A stretch of 64,000 nt of DNA. Origin: Puniceicoccaceae bacterium Marseille-Q1082. Lineage in GTDB: Bacteria; Verrucomicrobiota; Verrucomicrobiia; Opitutales; Intestinicryptomonadaceae. The notes below the pieces were generated by a model. It did not search any database, was not told the DNA's origin, and saw only the letters and a program-made list of their open reading frames with translations. Shown one piece after another: positions 46,321 to 55,262 of this stretch (positions are counted from its first letter, which is position 1; the number at the start of each line of letters is the position of its first letter). The position numbers were made by a program, and so were the translations under genes. The stretch is from the NCBI GenBank assembly GCA_904424815.1, contig CAJGBI010000002.1:372001-436000 (forward strand), read 5' to 3'.

Positions 46321-46343
46321 ATACAGTATTGATAATACTGTAT
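46321..46343. promoter_or_regulatory. Palindromic site upstream of the pentapeptide gene (copy 1)
   Basis: The 13-mer GTATTGATAATAC (46326-46338) sits inside a longer palindrome that extends five bases on each side (ATACA and TGTAT). It has 5-bp arms around a central GAT and lies about 42-64 bases upstream of the -10-like TATAAT of the pentapeptide gene. The second copy is at 46504. Confidence 0.6.
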
Positions 46344-46503
46344 GCGTCTAAACGCACATAAGAGATTGATAGGCAATAAGGATTATAAAGTCTTTTCTTT
46401 CGGGAGGCGGTAGAGGGCGGAGAAAATGATACGCCCTTCGGGATATTGATTGCTTAAGAATCAAACACTTCAAAAGTTTTTTTGAAGTTTGGGGTTGACA
46501 TGG

Positions 46504-46516
46504 GTATTATCAATAC
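46504..46516. promoter_or_regulatory. Palindromic site next to the recombinase start (copy 2)
   Basis: GTATTATCAATAC is the reverse complement of the site at 46326. It ends one base before the recombinase ATG at 46518, so a bound protein would cover its ribosome-binding region. Relative to copy 1 it is inverted. Confidence 0.6.
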
Positions 46517-46517
46517 C

Positions 46518-47519
46518 ATGGACAACGAAATTACATCCGCCAAGGAATTGTTGAGGGGTACCGGTATCTCCCTTCTGGACGCCGCGAGGTTTGTCAGGAA
46601 TATTTTGGACTCAAAGCCCGCAGGAAGCAGGGAACCGGACATTTTGTTTTGCTCAAAAGTCGTCGAAACCGGCAGGCGGCACGTCCGCTCGGCGGAAATG
46701 AAGTTTTCCGACGGCTTTGAAATTTACCTCAAATCAAAGGCGCATTTGCGCCCCGATTCCCTCAGGGATATAAGATATTTGGGGAAGCGTCTTATAAAGT
46801 TCAATCCGGAGCTTGCAAAACGCAATTTTTCCGAAATATCGCGCTCGGACTGCGAAGAATGGCTGAACAAAACATTCGCCACCCCTCCGCAATTTAATAA
46901 GGGCAGAAGCTTTCTTCACGCAATATTTGAATTTGCCCTAAAGCGCGAATGGCTTTCTTCAAACCCCGTAAAACTTATAGAAAAGCGGAGGGTAATCGAG
47001 AGGGAGATAAGGCCGTTGACGCTTTCGGAAGCCAGGCGGCTGATGGTCTGCGCAAAGACTTTCGGAGGGCAAAACTGCATGGCGGCTGCGGCGATTTTAT
47101 TGTATGCGGGAATCCGCCCGCGGGAGGTCCGGCGGCTGAAATGGCGCGACATAGACATCGCCGAAAATTCCATAACGGTGCGTTCCGCGTGCTCCAAGAC
47201 GGGAGGGGCGAGGCAGGTCGAAATCTGCCCCGCGCTGAAAGTCTTTTTGGGCGGCGGGCATCCTCCGGAAATTTCCGTCTGCCCTCCGGACTGGCCGAGG
47301 CGCTGGAAGAGAATCCGCGACGGGGCGGGATTCGGGAACGCATGGGTGCAGGACGTGTTGCGGCACACGTACGCGAGCTACCATGCGAAACGCTTCCGCG
47401 ACCTGCCGCGGCTGCAAGCCGACATGGGGCACCGCGATCTCTCCCTCCTGCGCTCCAGATACGTCAACATGCGCGGCATTTCCTCCTCCGACGCATCCGC
47501 GTTTTTTGAAGGCAACTGA
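46518..47519 (+). CDS. Tyrosine recombinase (site-specific integrase)
   Basis: A 333-residue integrase; the ATG at 46518 (MDNEITSAKELLRG) is preferred over the TTG at 46482. The N-terminal SAM-like domain (SDGFEIYLKSKAHLRPDSLRDIRYL) binds the core site. The catalytic residues are all present: Arg in YAGIRPREVRRLKW, Lys in CSKTGGARQ, HxxR-type LRHTYASY, MGHRD, and Tyr in LRSRYVN. It should be active. No phage or integron genes, att site pair or transposon partners lie beside it, so it is a solitary recombinase next to a surface-protein gene, sharing the inverted 13-bp sites. Confidence 0.9.
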   Translation: MDNEITSAKELLRGTGISLLDAARFVRNILDSKPAGSREPDILFCSKVVETGRRHVRSAEMKFSDGFEIYLKSKAHLRPDSLRDIRYLGKRLIKFNPELAKRNFSEISRSDCEEWLNKTFATPPQFNKGRSFLHAIFEFALKREWLSSNPVKLIEKRRVIEREIRPLTLSEARRLMVCAKTFGGQNCMAAAAILLYAGIRPREVRRLKWRDIDIAENSITVRSACSKTGGARQVEICPALKVFLGGGHPPEISVCPPDWPRRWKRIRDGAGFGNAWVQDVLRHTYASYHAKRFRDLPRLQADMGHRDLSLLRSRYVNMRGISSSDASAFFEGN

Positions 47520-47950
47520 TTTTATAATACAAAATCAGCGCGCCCTTTGGAATATTCCGCAAACTTTGCGCAAAACTTATGAAAGCAATCCCGCCGCCCG
47601 ACTTCCGAACAACCCGCAAGCCCTGACGGCCAATGCCGGAAATTTATGAGAAAAAAGCCCACTTTAAAATTCAGGCCGGCGCATATATATTCCAATTTAC
47701 GGCAATCTGCAATCGACCGGAAACAATGAACTGCATTTATAGCTTCGTCTCCATTTCCTCCTCCCGACGCAAAATTTGCGCGCGGCAATATCTACTAAAA
47801 AATTTCAGCGTTTGAAAACCGCTCCAAATTCCGCGCATACACGGCGAAAAAAAAACTTCCAATCCGTCCATGCAATGCGTTCGCGCCTTGCCTTCCCGAC
47901 TGCGGAAATTTTCATACGCGGAATGGGGGACGGCGCGCGGAGCGCAAAAT
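47520..47950. other. Gene-poor region after the recombinase
   Basis: No gene supported across about 430 bases. It is less GC-rich than its surroundings on its left side (47520-47830). I saw no tRNA, attachment site or clear terminator; the open frames here lack protein character. Confidence 0.45.
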
Positions 47951-48430
47951 TTATTTGCCCCGCGCGGTTTCGGCGCGGTTGGCGCCGTCGATTTCCGACA
48001 CTTTTTCGCGCGCGGTTTCGAGAAACCCCCGCAGCTCTTCAAAGCCGTCTGCAAAATTCGCGTCGAGCCACGCGTCCGCCATCGCGCACGCCATGGATTC
48101 GCCCACAATCATTGAGCCCATCGAAATGATATTGGCGTCGTTTATCGCCTTTGCCTTTTGCGCGGCGAAAACGGATTCCACGCACACGGCGCGGACGCCG
48201 CGGATTTTGTTGGCAACAATCGCCATTCCCGCGCCCGTCCCGCAGAATAAAACCGCCCCGTCCGCGCCGCCAGACGCGACCGCCTTCGCGGCGGATTCGG
48301 CGACTTCAAAATACGCCTTGCCCGAATATCCGTCGGCGTCGAGGATTTCCGCCCCGCGCCCGCGCAAATGCCGCTCGACCGCCTTTTTCAAATCGTAGGC
48401 GAAAGGGTCGGCTCCGAGCGCGATTTTCAT
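47951..48430 (-). CDS. rpiB: RpiB/LacAB-family sugar-phosphate isomerase
   Basis: A 159-residue isomerase with the core motif CGTGAGM (catalytic Cys63) and IVANKIRGVRA. RpiB interconverts ribose- and ribulose-5-phosphate; LacAB and tetrose-phosphate isomerases share the fold. Two usual His are missing: the phosphate-side GxDH is ADPF, and the His before NDAN is Ile96 (KAINDAN). This suggests altered substrate use or weaker ring opening. The symbol is therefore a family label. Its start overlaps the prc stop by four bases (ATGA). Confidence 0.75.
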   Translation of the reverse strand: MKIALGADPFAYDLKKAVERHLRGRGAEILDADGYSGKAYFEVAESAAKAVASGGADGAVLFCGTGAGMAIVANKIRGVRAVCVESVFAAQKAKAINDANIISMGSMIVGESMACAMADAWLDANFADGFEELRGFLETAREKVSEIDGANRAETARGK

Positions 48431-50832
48431 TTCGCGACCTCCTCCCCGCCCTTTTCGCCGAGAATTTCAATCCAGTCGGCCATTATGCGCAGCGCCTCGC
48501 GCAACTGGACGTCGAACGCCGGAGGCTCGTCCGAACCGAGCTCCGATTCGAGATCTCCTGCGGGCGCCGCCGAGTCTCCGTCCTTTCCGGGCTCCTTTTC
48601 GCCGTCGGCGTGGGCGTTTTCCTTCGCGCTTTCGAGGAGGATTTCCTCCTTCTTGAAATTGAGTTTGGAAAGCTCCTTTTCCCTCTTTTCCGAAGCGTCG
48701 GCAAACGCCTCGTCGTCGGCGAGCTTCTTCTCGCGCTCGGCGAGGTTTACGCTCCAGTCCTTCGTCTTCCAGCGCGTCTTGACGCGGTCTATCTGCGAGT
48801 TCCAGAAGGCGAATTCGTCCAGCTTTTTCTGGCGGGCCTCAGACTGCTCGGTGAGCTTTTTGATGAGCGCCTCCGCCTGTCCCTCGGGCACGCCGTACCC
48901 CCAGACCTCCTCTATTCTGTCGGGCTCGATGCAGTCCCACTTCATTGCGTAGTCTTTGTACTGCTCGCCGATTTCCATGTAGTCGTAGGGCGAGGGCAAA
49001 ACTATGTCGGAATGAACCCCCTTGACCTGTATGGAATCGCCGTTGGGCGCGTACCACTTTTGGACGGTGACCTTTGCCGCGCTCTTCTGTTCGGGGTCGA
49101 AATTGCCGAGGTTGAGCACTGCCTGAACCGTCCCCTTGCCGTGTGTGCTCTTGTCGCCGACGACAATCGCGCGCTTGTGGTTTTGGAGCGCGCCCGCGAC
49201 AATCTCCGTGGCGGAGGCCGACAGGCGGCTTACCATTATGATGAGGGGGCCGTCCCAGACGAGCTTCGGGTCTTCGTCCCACAGGCGCTCCGTCTTGCCC
49301 GCGGCGTTGCGCACCTGCACCACGGGCCCGCGCTTTATGAAGAGCCCCGCCAGATCCACCGCCTCGGTGAGGAATCCCCCGCCGTTGCGCCGCAAGTCGA
49401 GAATCACGCCCTTGACGCCGAATTTTTTGAGTTTCAGAAGCAGCTCCTCCACGTCCTTTGTGGTGCTGAACCCCTTGGATTCGCCGCTGAATCCGCCCTC
49501 GCCGTAGAACGCCGGCAGGTCGATCACGCCCACGGGCAGCGTTTTGTCGCCCACGGGAACCGTGTACACCTCGGCTTTCGCGAGCTTCGTCGTAAGCTTT
49601 ATTTCGCGGCGGACAAGGGTTATTGTCTTGCGCGCGGACGGGTTCGAGGCCGGCTCTATAAGCAGCCGGACTTTCGTGCCGCTCTTGCCGCGTATCATTC
49701 TGACCGTGTTGCGCAGCTTCATGCCTATCACGTCCACGATTTCGCCGGTCTCCTGCCCCACCCCGAGAATCTTGTCGCCGGGGCTTATCTGCTTGCATTC
49801 CTCGGCGGGGCCGCCGGGCATCAGCTCGGAAATAGTGCAGTAGCCGTCCTTGTCCTGGAGAAGCGCGCCGATGCCCACGAGCGCGTTGCGCACGGAGATG
49901 TCGAACTCTTCGAGATAGTACTCGGACAGGAACGACGAGTGCGGGTCGTAGAGGCGCGAGAGTGTGTTCAGGTAGATCTCCTGGATTTCCATCGCGTCGG
50001 CCTTGCGGTAGTTTTCGATGAGGCGCTCGTACCTGCGCAAAACCTCCTTTTCGGCCTTGGCGAGCTTTTCCTCGAAAGTTTTTGGGGCCTCTTCCTCCTC
50101 CTCGACGACCTCGGCGACCTTTTCCGCCTCCGTTTCCGCGGCTGCGGAATCGCCGTCCGCCGCCTCGGCGCCCTTTCCCTCGGCGGTTTTTTCGGCGGGC
50201 TTCGCCCCATCACGCTTTTCGGCGGATTTTTCGGCGTCGCGCTTCTTGGCGGAATACGAAAGGATTTCATTTACTATGTCGTATTTCAGCCTGTTTTCCC
50301 ATAGGCGGTTGGCGGCCTCCCAGTCCTTGGGCCATTCCTCCTTGCTGCGGTCGGGCCTGAAAGTCGCCTTTTCGGAGAAGTCGAAGGGCTTTTTCATTCT
50401 CTCCCTTATCCATTCGAGGCGCGCGTCGGCGCGGTCGAGAAACTTGTCGTAGATCGAAAACGCCGGCAGCAGCGTGCCCTGGTGGAGCATAACGTCTATC
50501 GAGGGCGAGAAGAAATCCTGAAAATGCTGGACGTCGCCCGCGGTGAAAAACAGCTTGAAGAAGTCGACGTTCTGCATGTACTCGCGTATAAATTCGCGCA
50601 CGTCGAGCTCCGTAATGGGCATTTTAAGGTAGTGGCCCCGCTCCATGCAGTAGACGAGCCACTTTGTCTCGTTGCGCATTTTGACGGGCGTCTGGAGCTG
50701 TACGGGCTTGCGCTTCTGGACGGATTTCGCCGGAGCCGCCTGCGCCTGTTCAGCCGGATATGCCGGCGCGCAGAAAACCGCGGCCGCCGCGAGCGCGAAT
50801 GCCGACGACGACAGTTTTATCAAATTCATCAT
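48427..50832 (-). CDS. prc: Tail-specific (C-terminal processing) protease Prc
   Basis: A periplasmic serine protease of 801 residues with signal MMNLIKLSSSAFALAAAAVFCAPAYPA. It has the N-terminal Tsp domain, a PDZ domain (VGIGALLQDKDGYCTISELMPGGPA), and the Ser-Lys dyad in SRLSASATEI and GDKSTHGKGTVQ. A charged, low-complexity insert (about residues 195-250, Lys/Ala/Glu-rich, ending in a Glu run) sits between the N-terminal domain and the PDZ domain. A second charged tail is near the end. It degrades or trims proteins from their C-termini. It overlaps the RpiB-like start and follows the rhomboid gene by 56 bases. Confidence 0.92.
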   Translation of the reverse strand: MMNLIKLSSSAFALAAAAVFCAPAYPAEQAQAAPAKSVQKRKPVQLQTPVKMRNETKWLVYCMERGHYLKMPITELDVREFIREYMQNVDFFKLFFTAGDVQHFQDFFSPSIDVMLHQGTLLPAFSIYDKFLDRADARLEWIRERMKKPFDFSEKATFRPDRSKEEWPKDWEAANRLWENRLKYDIVNEILSYSAKKRDAEKSAEKRDGAKPAEKTAEGKGAEAADGDSAAAETEAEKVAEVVEEEEEAPKTFEEKLAKAEKEVLRRYERLIENYRKADAMEIQEIYLNTLSRLYDPHSSFLSEYYLEEFDISVRNALVGIGALLQDKDGYCTISELMPGGPAEECKQISPGDKILGVGQETGEIVDVIGMKLRNTVRMIRGKSGTKVRLLIEPASNPSARKTITLVRREIKLTTKLAKAEVYTVPVGDKTLPVGVIDLPAFYGEGGFSGESKGFSTTKDVEELLLKLKKFGVKGVILDLRRNGGGFLTEAVDLAGLFIKRGPVVQVRNAAGKTERLWDEDPKLVWDGPLIIMVSRLSASATEIVAGALQNHKRAIVVGDKSTHGKGTVQAVLNLGNFDPEQKSAAKVTVQKWYAPNGDSIQVKGVHSDIVLPSPYDYMEIGEQYKDYAMKWDCIEPDRIEEVWGYGVPEGQAEALIKKLTEQSEARQKKLDEFAFWNSQIDRVKTRWKTKDWSVNLAEREKKLADDEAFADASEKREKELSKLNFKKEEILLESAKENAHADGEKEPGKDGDSAAPAGDLESELGSDEPPAFDVQLREALRIMADWIEILGEKGGEEVAK

Positions 50833-50888
50833 ATGCCAAGAATCGTTGAAAAATTGAGCCTTTTCAAATTAAAAATCTCGCGCCGAGC

Positions 50889-51776
50889 TCACCGTTTCAT
50901 GGCTTTCCGCGCGTCGGCGAGGGTCTGCCTTTCCTCCTCCGTGAGCGAGGCGAACCCTTCCGAGCTTATTTTGTCGAGGATTCTGTCGACCTCCCTCCCA
51001 AGGTCCGAAGAATTGGAAATATTTACGCGGTAAGAGTATTCGGACGCGCTTTTTGTATTTTTTTCGGATTTTCCGGCGGGAATCTTAAACGAAAGTTTGT
51101 CGAGGAACGCAAGCCTCCCGTCCCTTATGGCGCGCGCCGAGAGCAAGCCTACCGCCATTCCGCCCAAGTGCCCCGCGTACGCTATGTCCGAAGCCCCGCC
51201 CGATAGCGTGTAAAGCAGCCCGACGCCCTCCAGGGCGGCTGCGATTTTGAGCATAGTCATCGGCTTCACGGAAACCGGCAGCACGAAGAACAGCAGAAAC
51301 GTCACGGGCGCGGGCGGATAGAGCGCGCAAAAGCACGCGAACACCGCCATAACCGAGGCCGACGCCCCGACCAGCCCGCCCGGGGAGCCGACGGAGAACA
51401 GGAGCCACAACGCCGCCCCCCCCAGCGCGCCGCAAAGGTATACGAACAGAAATTTCCGCGTGCCTATCCACGACTCGAGCGGCTTTCCCATAAAGTAAAG
51501 CGCTATCATATTGAAGGCTATGTGCGCGAGCCCCGCGTGCAGAAACGAATACGTCAACGGCGTCCAAACCCGTCCGGAGGCGAGCCCCGCCCACGAGAGG
51601 TCGAAGAGCGAAAAGAACGTCCCGTAGCCGAAAAACCTGTCTGCGAACGCCCCCGCAACCAACGCGGCGACGTTGAAAAATATCAGCGCCTTGACCGCCG
51701 AAATATTGCCGAAAAAATCCGCAACCGCGCCCCTTCCGCCGCGGCCGCGCATGTAGTCCCTATCGTAAATCGACAT
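50889..51776 (-). CDS. Rhomboid-family intramembrane serine protease
   Basis: A 295-residue membrane protein with six or so helices. It has the HAGLAHIAFNM motif, GLVGASASVMAV with candidate catalytic Ser139 (GASA where GASG is usual), and GHLGGMAVG with His203. These are the Ser-His dyad of rhomboid proteases that cleave within membrane helices. The C-terminal third is soluble (NISNSSDLGREVDRILDKISSEGFASLTEEE), a segment often found on bacterial rhomboids. Same direction as tcdA upstream (33 bases) and prc downstream. Confidence 0.85.
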   Translation of the reverse strand: MSIYDRDYMRGRGGRGAVADFFGNISAVKALIFFNVAALVAGAFADRFFGYGTFFSLFDLSWAGLASGRVWTPLTYSFLHAGLAHIAFNMIALYFMGKPLESWIGTRKFLFVYLCGALGGAALWLLFSVGSPGGLVGASASVMAVFACFCALYPPAPVTFLLFFVLPVSVKPMTMLKIAAALEGVGLLYTLSGGASDIAYAGHLGGMAVGLLSARAIRDGRLAFLDKLSFKIPAGKSEKNTKSASEYSYRVNISNSSDLGREVDRILDKISSEGFASLTEEERQTLADARKAMKR

Positions 51777-51809
51777 TTTATATATTGATATGCAAAAATC
51801 CTGTTATGT

Positions 51810-52535
51810 TCATTTTTCGCCCAAAATTTCGGACAGAGCAAGCCCCGCGAGCCGCAACCCGAAAATCCCCGCCACGACCGCGCAGCTGCCGACGACCTTT
51901 CCGCCGCCGCCCGCGTCCGCCGAAACGTGGGAATACTCCGGCGCGGGCTCGTCGGAAAAAACGCACCGGCACCCGCCGGAATAGCCGAGCTGGCGCAGAA
52001 TTTTGCGGACGCGCGCGGCAACCGGACAGCCGAAAGTTTTCATTATGTCTGCCGACATGACGCGCGACGGGTCGCGGCGGCGCGCCGCCCCCATGCTCGA
52101 AACTATCGCAACACCCGCCTCCGACGCCGCAAATATCAGCGCGGCTTTCGGCGCAATCGAGTCTATCGCGTCCACGACAACCCTGCCTCCGGCGGGATTG
52201 CCTACGGCAGCGCCGGCGTTTTCGGCGCTTATGAACTCCGCGCGGACTTCCACGCGGGCGGCGGGGTTGATGTCCAAAATCCTATCGCGGACGACCTCGG
52301 CCTTTGGCCTTCCCAGCGTCGACGACAGCGCGCAGAGCTGGCGGTTTATGTTGCTCTCCTCCACCGTGTCGAAATCCCAGAGCTCGAACTCCCCGACGCC
52401 CGTCCGCGCGAGAGCCTCCGCCGCGAAGGAGCCCACCGCCCCAACGCCGCAGACGACGGCGCGCGCCGAGGCGATTTTTTCGCACGCGGATTCGCCCAGC
52501 AGTACGGCGGTTCTTGAAAATCTTTCGGGAATCAT
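51810..52535 (-). CDS. tcdA: tRNA threonylcarbamoyladenosine dehydratase TcdA
   Basis: A 241-residue E1-like/ThiF-fold enzyme. It begins with the TcdA start ERFSRTAVLLGESACEKI, followed by the nucleotide motif VCGVGAVGSFAAEALARTGVG, then NINRQLCALSSTLGRPKAEV and VVDAIDSIAPKAALI. In tRNA biology TcdA cyclises t6A37 to ct6A using ATP. Its start overlaps the tatD-like stop (ATGA). A cysteine-rich segment (GGCRCVF) is visible in the last third. Confidence 0.9.
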   Translation of the reverse strand: MIPERFSRTAVLLGESACEKIASARAVVCGVGAVGSFAAEALARTGVGEFELWDFDTVEESNINRQLCALSSTLGRPKAEVVRDRILDINPAARVEVRAEFISAENAGAAVGNPAGGRVVVDAIDSIAPKAALIFAASEAGVAIVSSMGAARRRDPSRVMSADIMKTFGCPVAARVRKILRQLGYSGGCRCVFSDEPAPEYSHVSADAGGGGKVVGSCAVVAGIFGLRLAGLALSEILGEK

Positions 52536-53272
52536 TTCGAATAAAACGAGCGGAAATTTTCAAACGCGGCGTCCGCAATTTCGGCCGCGGACGCGGAGCG
52601 CACGGCCGCAAGCGACGCCGCCGCGTTTTCGAGCGACGCCGCCGAACAGCCGCCGTCGGTCTCCATCATTATCCTGTCGGCGCCGACGCGCGCTGCGCAC
52701 TCCGCGCCGCGGCGCGATGAAAGCTCGCGCACTCCGAAGGAAAAATACGCGCCGAGCTTTTCCAGCGACGCCGCCACCTCCGCCGAGCACGAAGCCGCGT
52801 GGATTAAAAAACCCGCGCCGGAACCGGCGGAAAAAAATCCTCGGAGAATTTCGCACATGGCTCCCCACCCGCCGACGCAATGGATTACGGCGGGAAGCCC
52901 GCGCGCCCTCGCCATCTCGAGCTGCGCGGCAAAAACCCTCTTCTGCATTTCGAGCGGAACCCTTCCGGCTATGCGCGCGTCGAGGCCGATCTCGCCGACC
53001 GCGTCCGCCGACGCCAGCCGCCTATCGAGCTCCGGCAGAAGGGCGGAAAATATCTGTTCCTCCGCAAACCCTACGTCGTCCAGCGCGGAAATTCCGGCGT
53101 CGGGATGAATGCCGTAGACTTTCTTTACGCTCGCGCGCGAAATGCCGTCCAGATCCCCCCATTCGCCCGCGAAGCACGCGCACGCGGCGCAAGCCTCCAC
53201 CCCGGGCGGCGGGAGGGAATCGGGAGAGCCCCCCGAAAGGTGGCAATGGGCGTCTGTCAGCCTTTCGAGCAT
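52532..53272 (-). CDS. TatD-family metal-dependent hydrolase
   Basis: The start at 53272 (MLERLTDAHCHLSGG) is chosen because the HxH metal motif then falls at its usual place near residue 10; the longer upstream frame has no protein character. Other ligand motifs are VGEIGLDAR, VIHCVGGWG, IHAASC and METDGG. TatD proteins are DNases or phosphoesterases. At 246 residues it is slightly short. It overlaps aroB by 16 bases and tcdA by four. Confidence 0.85.
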   Translation of the reverse strand: MLERLTDAHCHLSGGSPDSLPPPGVEACAACACFAGEWGDLDGISRASVKKVYGIHPDAGISALDDVGFAEEQIFSALLPELDRRLASADAVGEIGLDARIAGRVPLEMQKRVFAAQLEMARARGLPAVIHCVGGWGAMCEILRGFFSAGSGAGFLIHAASCSAEVAASLEKLGAYFSFGVRELSSRRGAECAARVGADRIMMETDGGCSAASLENAAASLAAVRSASAAEIADAAFENFRSFYSK

Positions 53273-54348
53273 TGCGATTCGAGGGCGTTTTTCACAAAGT
53301 CGCCGCCGAGCTCCCGTATGTACGAGCGCCCGATTCCGTCGAGCAGCACGAACCGCAATTTTCCGCCGAACGACTTTTTGTCGCGCCTCATGGCGGCCAT
53401 GAGGTCGTCGGCGCGGAGGTTTCGGGGAACGCGCGTCGGGAGGGAGAATTTTTCGAGCAGCGCAAAAATGCGCGCGCAATCACGGGCGGAAAGGGTGCCG
53501 AGCCCCTCCGAAAGGCGCGCCGCAAACGCCATTCCTATCGCGACCGCCTCCCCGTGAACGTACTCGCCGTACCCCGCGCATTTTTCAACCGCGTGCCCGA
53601 GCGTGTGCCCGAAGTTCAGCAACGCCCTGCCGCCCTCCGAAGCGGTCTCGCGCTCGTCGGCGGAAACTATCGAGGCTTTAAGCGCGCAGGAGCGGCGGAC
53701 GGCCTCCGGCAGGTACTCAGAGCCGCATCCGAAATCCCCGCCCCGCCGCTCGAGGTTTGCGAAGAGTTCGGCGTCGCCGAGCGCGCCGCATTTGACGACC
53801 TCCGCGAGCCCCGCGGAAAACTCGCGCGCCGGCAGGGTCGAGAGAAACGAGGTGTCGATGTAGACGGCGCGCGGCTGGTGGAACGCCCCGACAAGGTTTT
53901 TGCCCGCGCTTATGTTTATGCCCGTCTTTCCTCCGACGGAGGAATCGACCATCGAAAGGAGCGTTGTCGGAATCTGCACAAGCCCCACGCCGCGCATGTA
54001 CACCGCCGCTGCGAACCCGGCCAAATCGCCTATGACGCCGCCGCCCCACGCCGCGACGAGCGACTTCCTGTCGAGCCGCGCGTCGGCGAACGCCTCGCAA
54101 AGCCTCTCCAGCTCCGCAAAGCGCTTCGAGCCCTCTCCCCCGCCGACGGGAATTGTGGAAACGCCCGCCTCCGCGAGCCTCTCGGCGCGCTCCGGAAAGA
54201 GCCTCAACACTTCGGCGTCCGCGACGCACGCCGCGCTTCCGCCGGCGCGCACAAACCCGCCAAGCTCGTCTATGGCGAGCCCGAAAGCCCCCCCACCGAT
54301 GTGTATTGGATATGTTCTCTCGCTCAGGCTTACTTTTTGCTCTATCAT
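53257..54348 (-). CDS. aroB: 3-dehydroquinate synthase AroB
   Basis: AroB makes 3-dehydroquinate from DAHP, the second step of the shikimate pathway. The 363-residue protein keeps the NAD and metal motifs: GGEGSKRFAELERL, GGGVIGDLAGFAAAVYMRGVG, QIPTTLLSMVDSSVGGKTGIN, VVKCGAL and LLNFGHTLGHAVE. The ATG at 54348 overlaps the ftsY stop (ATGA). Other shikimate genes are not in the window. Confidence 0.95.
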   Translation of the reverse strand: MIEQKVSLSERTYPIHIGGGAFGLAIDELGGFVRAGGSAACVADAEVLRLFPERAERLAEAGVSTIPVGGGEGSKRFAELERLCEAFADARLDRKSLVAAWGGGVIGDLAGFAAAVYMRGVGLVQIPTTLLSMVDSSVGGKTGINISAGKNLVGAFHQPRAVYIDTSFLSTLPAREFSAGLAEVVKCGALGDAELFANLERRGGDFGCGSEYLPEAVRRSCALKASIVSADERETASEGGRALLNFGHTLGHAVEKCAGYGEYVHGEAVAIGMAFAARLSEGLGTLSARDCARIFALLEKFSLPTRVPRNLRADDLMAAMRRDKKSFGGKLRFVLLDGIGRSYIRELGGDFVKNALESQCSKG

Positions 54349-55262
54349 TGTTCGAGTCCGAACACGCCGTTTGCGTAGGCGCGAATGTTGAATTTTTGCA
54401 GATCCTCCGCCCTCTCGCCGAGGCCGACGTAAAGTATCGGCAGTTTGAGCTCTCGGTAAATGCCCGCGAGCGCCCCGCCCTTGCCCGTGCCGTCGAGCTT
54501 CGTTACGATTATTCCGGTGAGGCCGAAAGACTTGTGGAAAGCGCGCGCCTGCGCTATGCTGTTGGAGCCCAGGCTGGCGTCTATCACGAGCACCGAATTC
54601 TGCGGCGCGGCGGGATCGTTTTTGGCGAGCACCCTGCGGATTTTTGCGAGCTCTCCCATCAGGTTTTCCTTGGTGTGCAGGCGCCCCGCCGTGTCGAGCA
54701 CGAGCCACTTGGCCCCCCCCGCCTTTGCCGCCGCCCAGCAATCCCACGCGGTGGCGGCGGCGTCGGCCCCGTGCGCGCTCTCCACGAGCCTCACTCCGAG
54801 GCGCCGCGCCCATTCGCGGATTTGCTCGTTTGCGGCGGCGCGGAAAGTGTCGCACGCCCCGAGCACCACCCCGCCGCCGGCCCCGAGAATCTTCGCGAGC
54901 TTCGCGGCGGTCGTCGTCTTGCCCGCGCCGTTTACTCCAACCAGGCACACGACGGACGGGTTGGAACCCTCCGCCTCGGCGAGCTCCCCCTCGGCCCCCG
55001 CCAAAATACGCGCCAAAACCTCCGCGCCAATCTCCGCCGCCCGACGCCCGCGCAGCTCTTTATCCCTTTTAAATTCTGACTCTATCGCGGAAACTATGTC
55101 GCGCACGGTGTCGTAGCCGAAGTCGGCCTCCAGAAGCGTCTCCTCTATCAGCTCTATGTCGGCGGGGTCGATTTTTTTGGAAAACAGACCCGCGATTTTC
55201 CCGAGTGCGCCGCCCGCCGTGCGCGCAAGCCCTTCCTTGAAGCGTTTGAAAAGCGACAGCAT
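54345..55262 (-). CDS. ftsY: Signal recognition particle receptor FtsY
   Basis: FtsY docks SRP-bound ribosomes at the membrane. The 305-residue protein lacks the long acidic N-terminal region of E. coli FtsY, as in many bacteria. It keeps the NG domain: GVNGAGKTTT, GACDTFRAAANEQIREW, DTAGRLHT, TKLDGTGKGG and GLGERAEDLQKF. Its ATG shares one base with the nusB stop (TGATG), indicating coupling. Confidence 0.96.
   Translation of the reverse strand: MLSLFKRFKEGLARTAGGALGKIAGLFSKKIDPADIELIEETLLEADFGYDTVRDIVSAIESEFKRDKELRGRRAAEIGAEVLARILAGAEGELAEAEGSNPSVVCLVGVNGAGKTTTAAKLAKILGAGGGVVLGACDTFRAAANEQIREWARRLGVRLVESAHGADAAATAWDCWAAAKAGGAKWLVLDTAGRLHTKENLMGELAKIRRVLAKNDPAAPQNSVLVIDASLGSNSIAQARAFHKSFGLTGIIVTKLDGTGKGGALAGIYRELKLPILYVGLGERAEDLQKFNIRAYANGVFGLEQ

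Noticed and set aside
46495-46500. TTGACA as the -35 box of the recombinase
   Set aside because: A -10 box at normal spacing would fall on or past the start codon at 46518.
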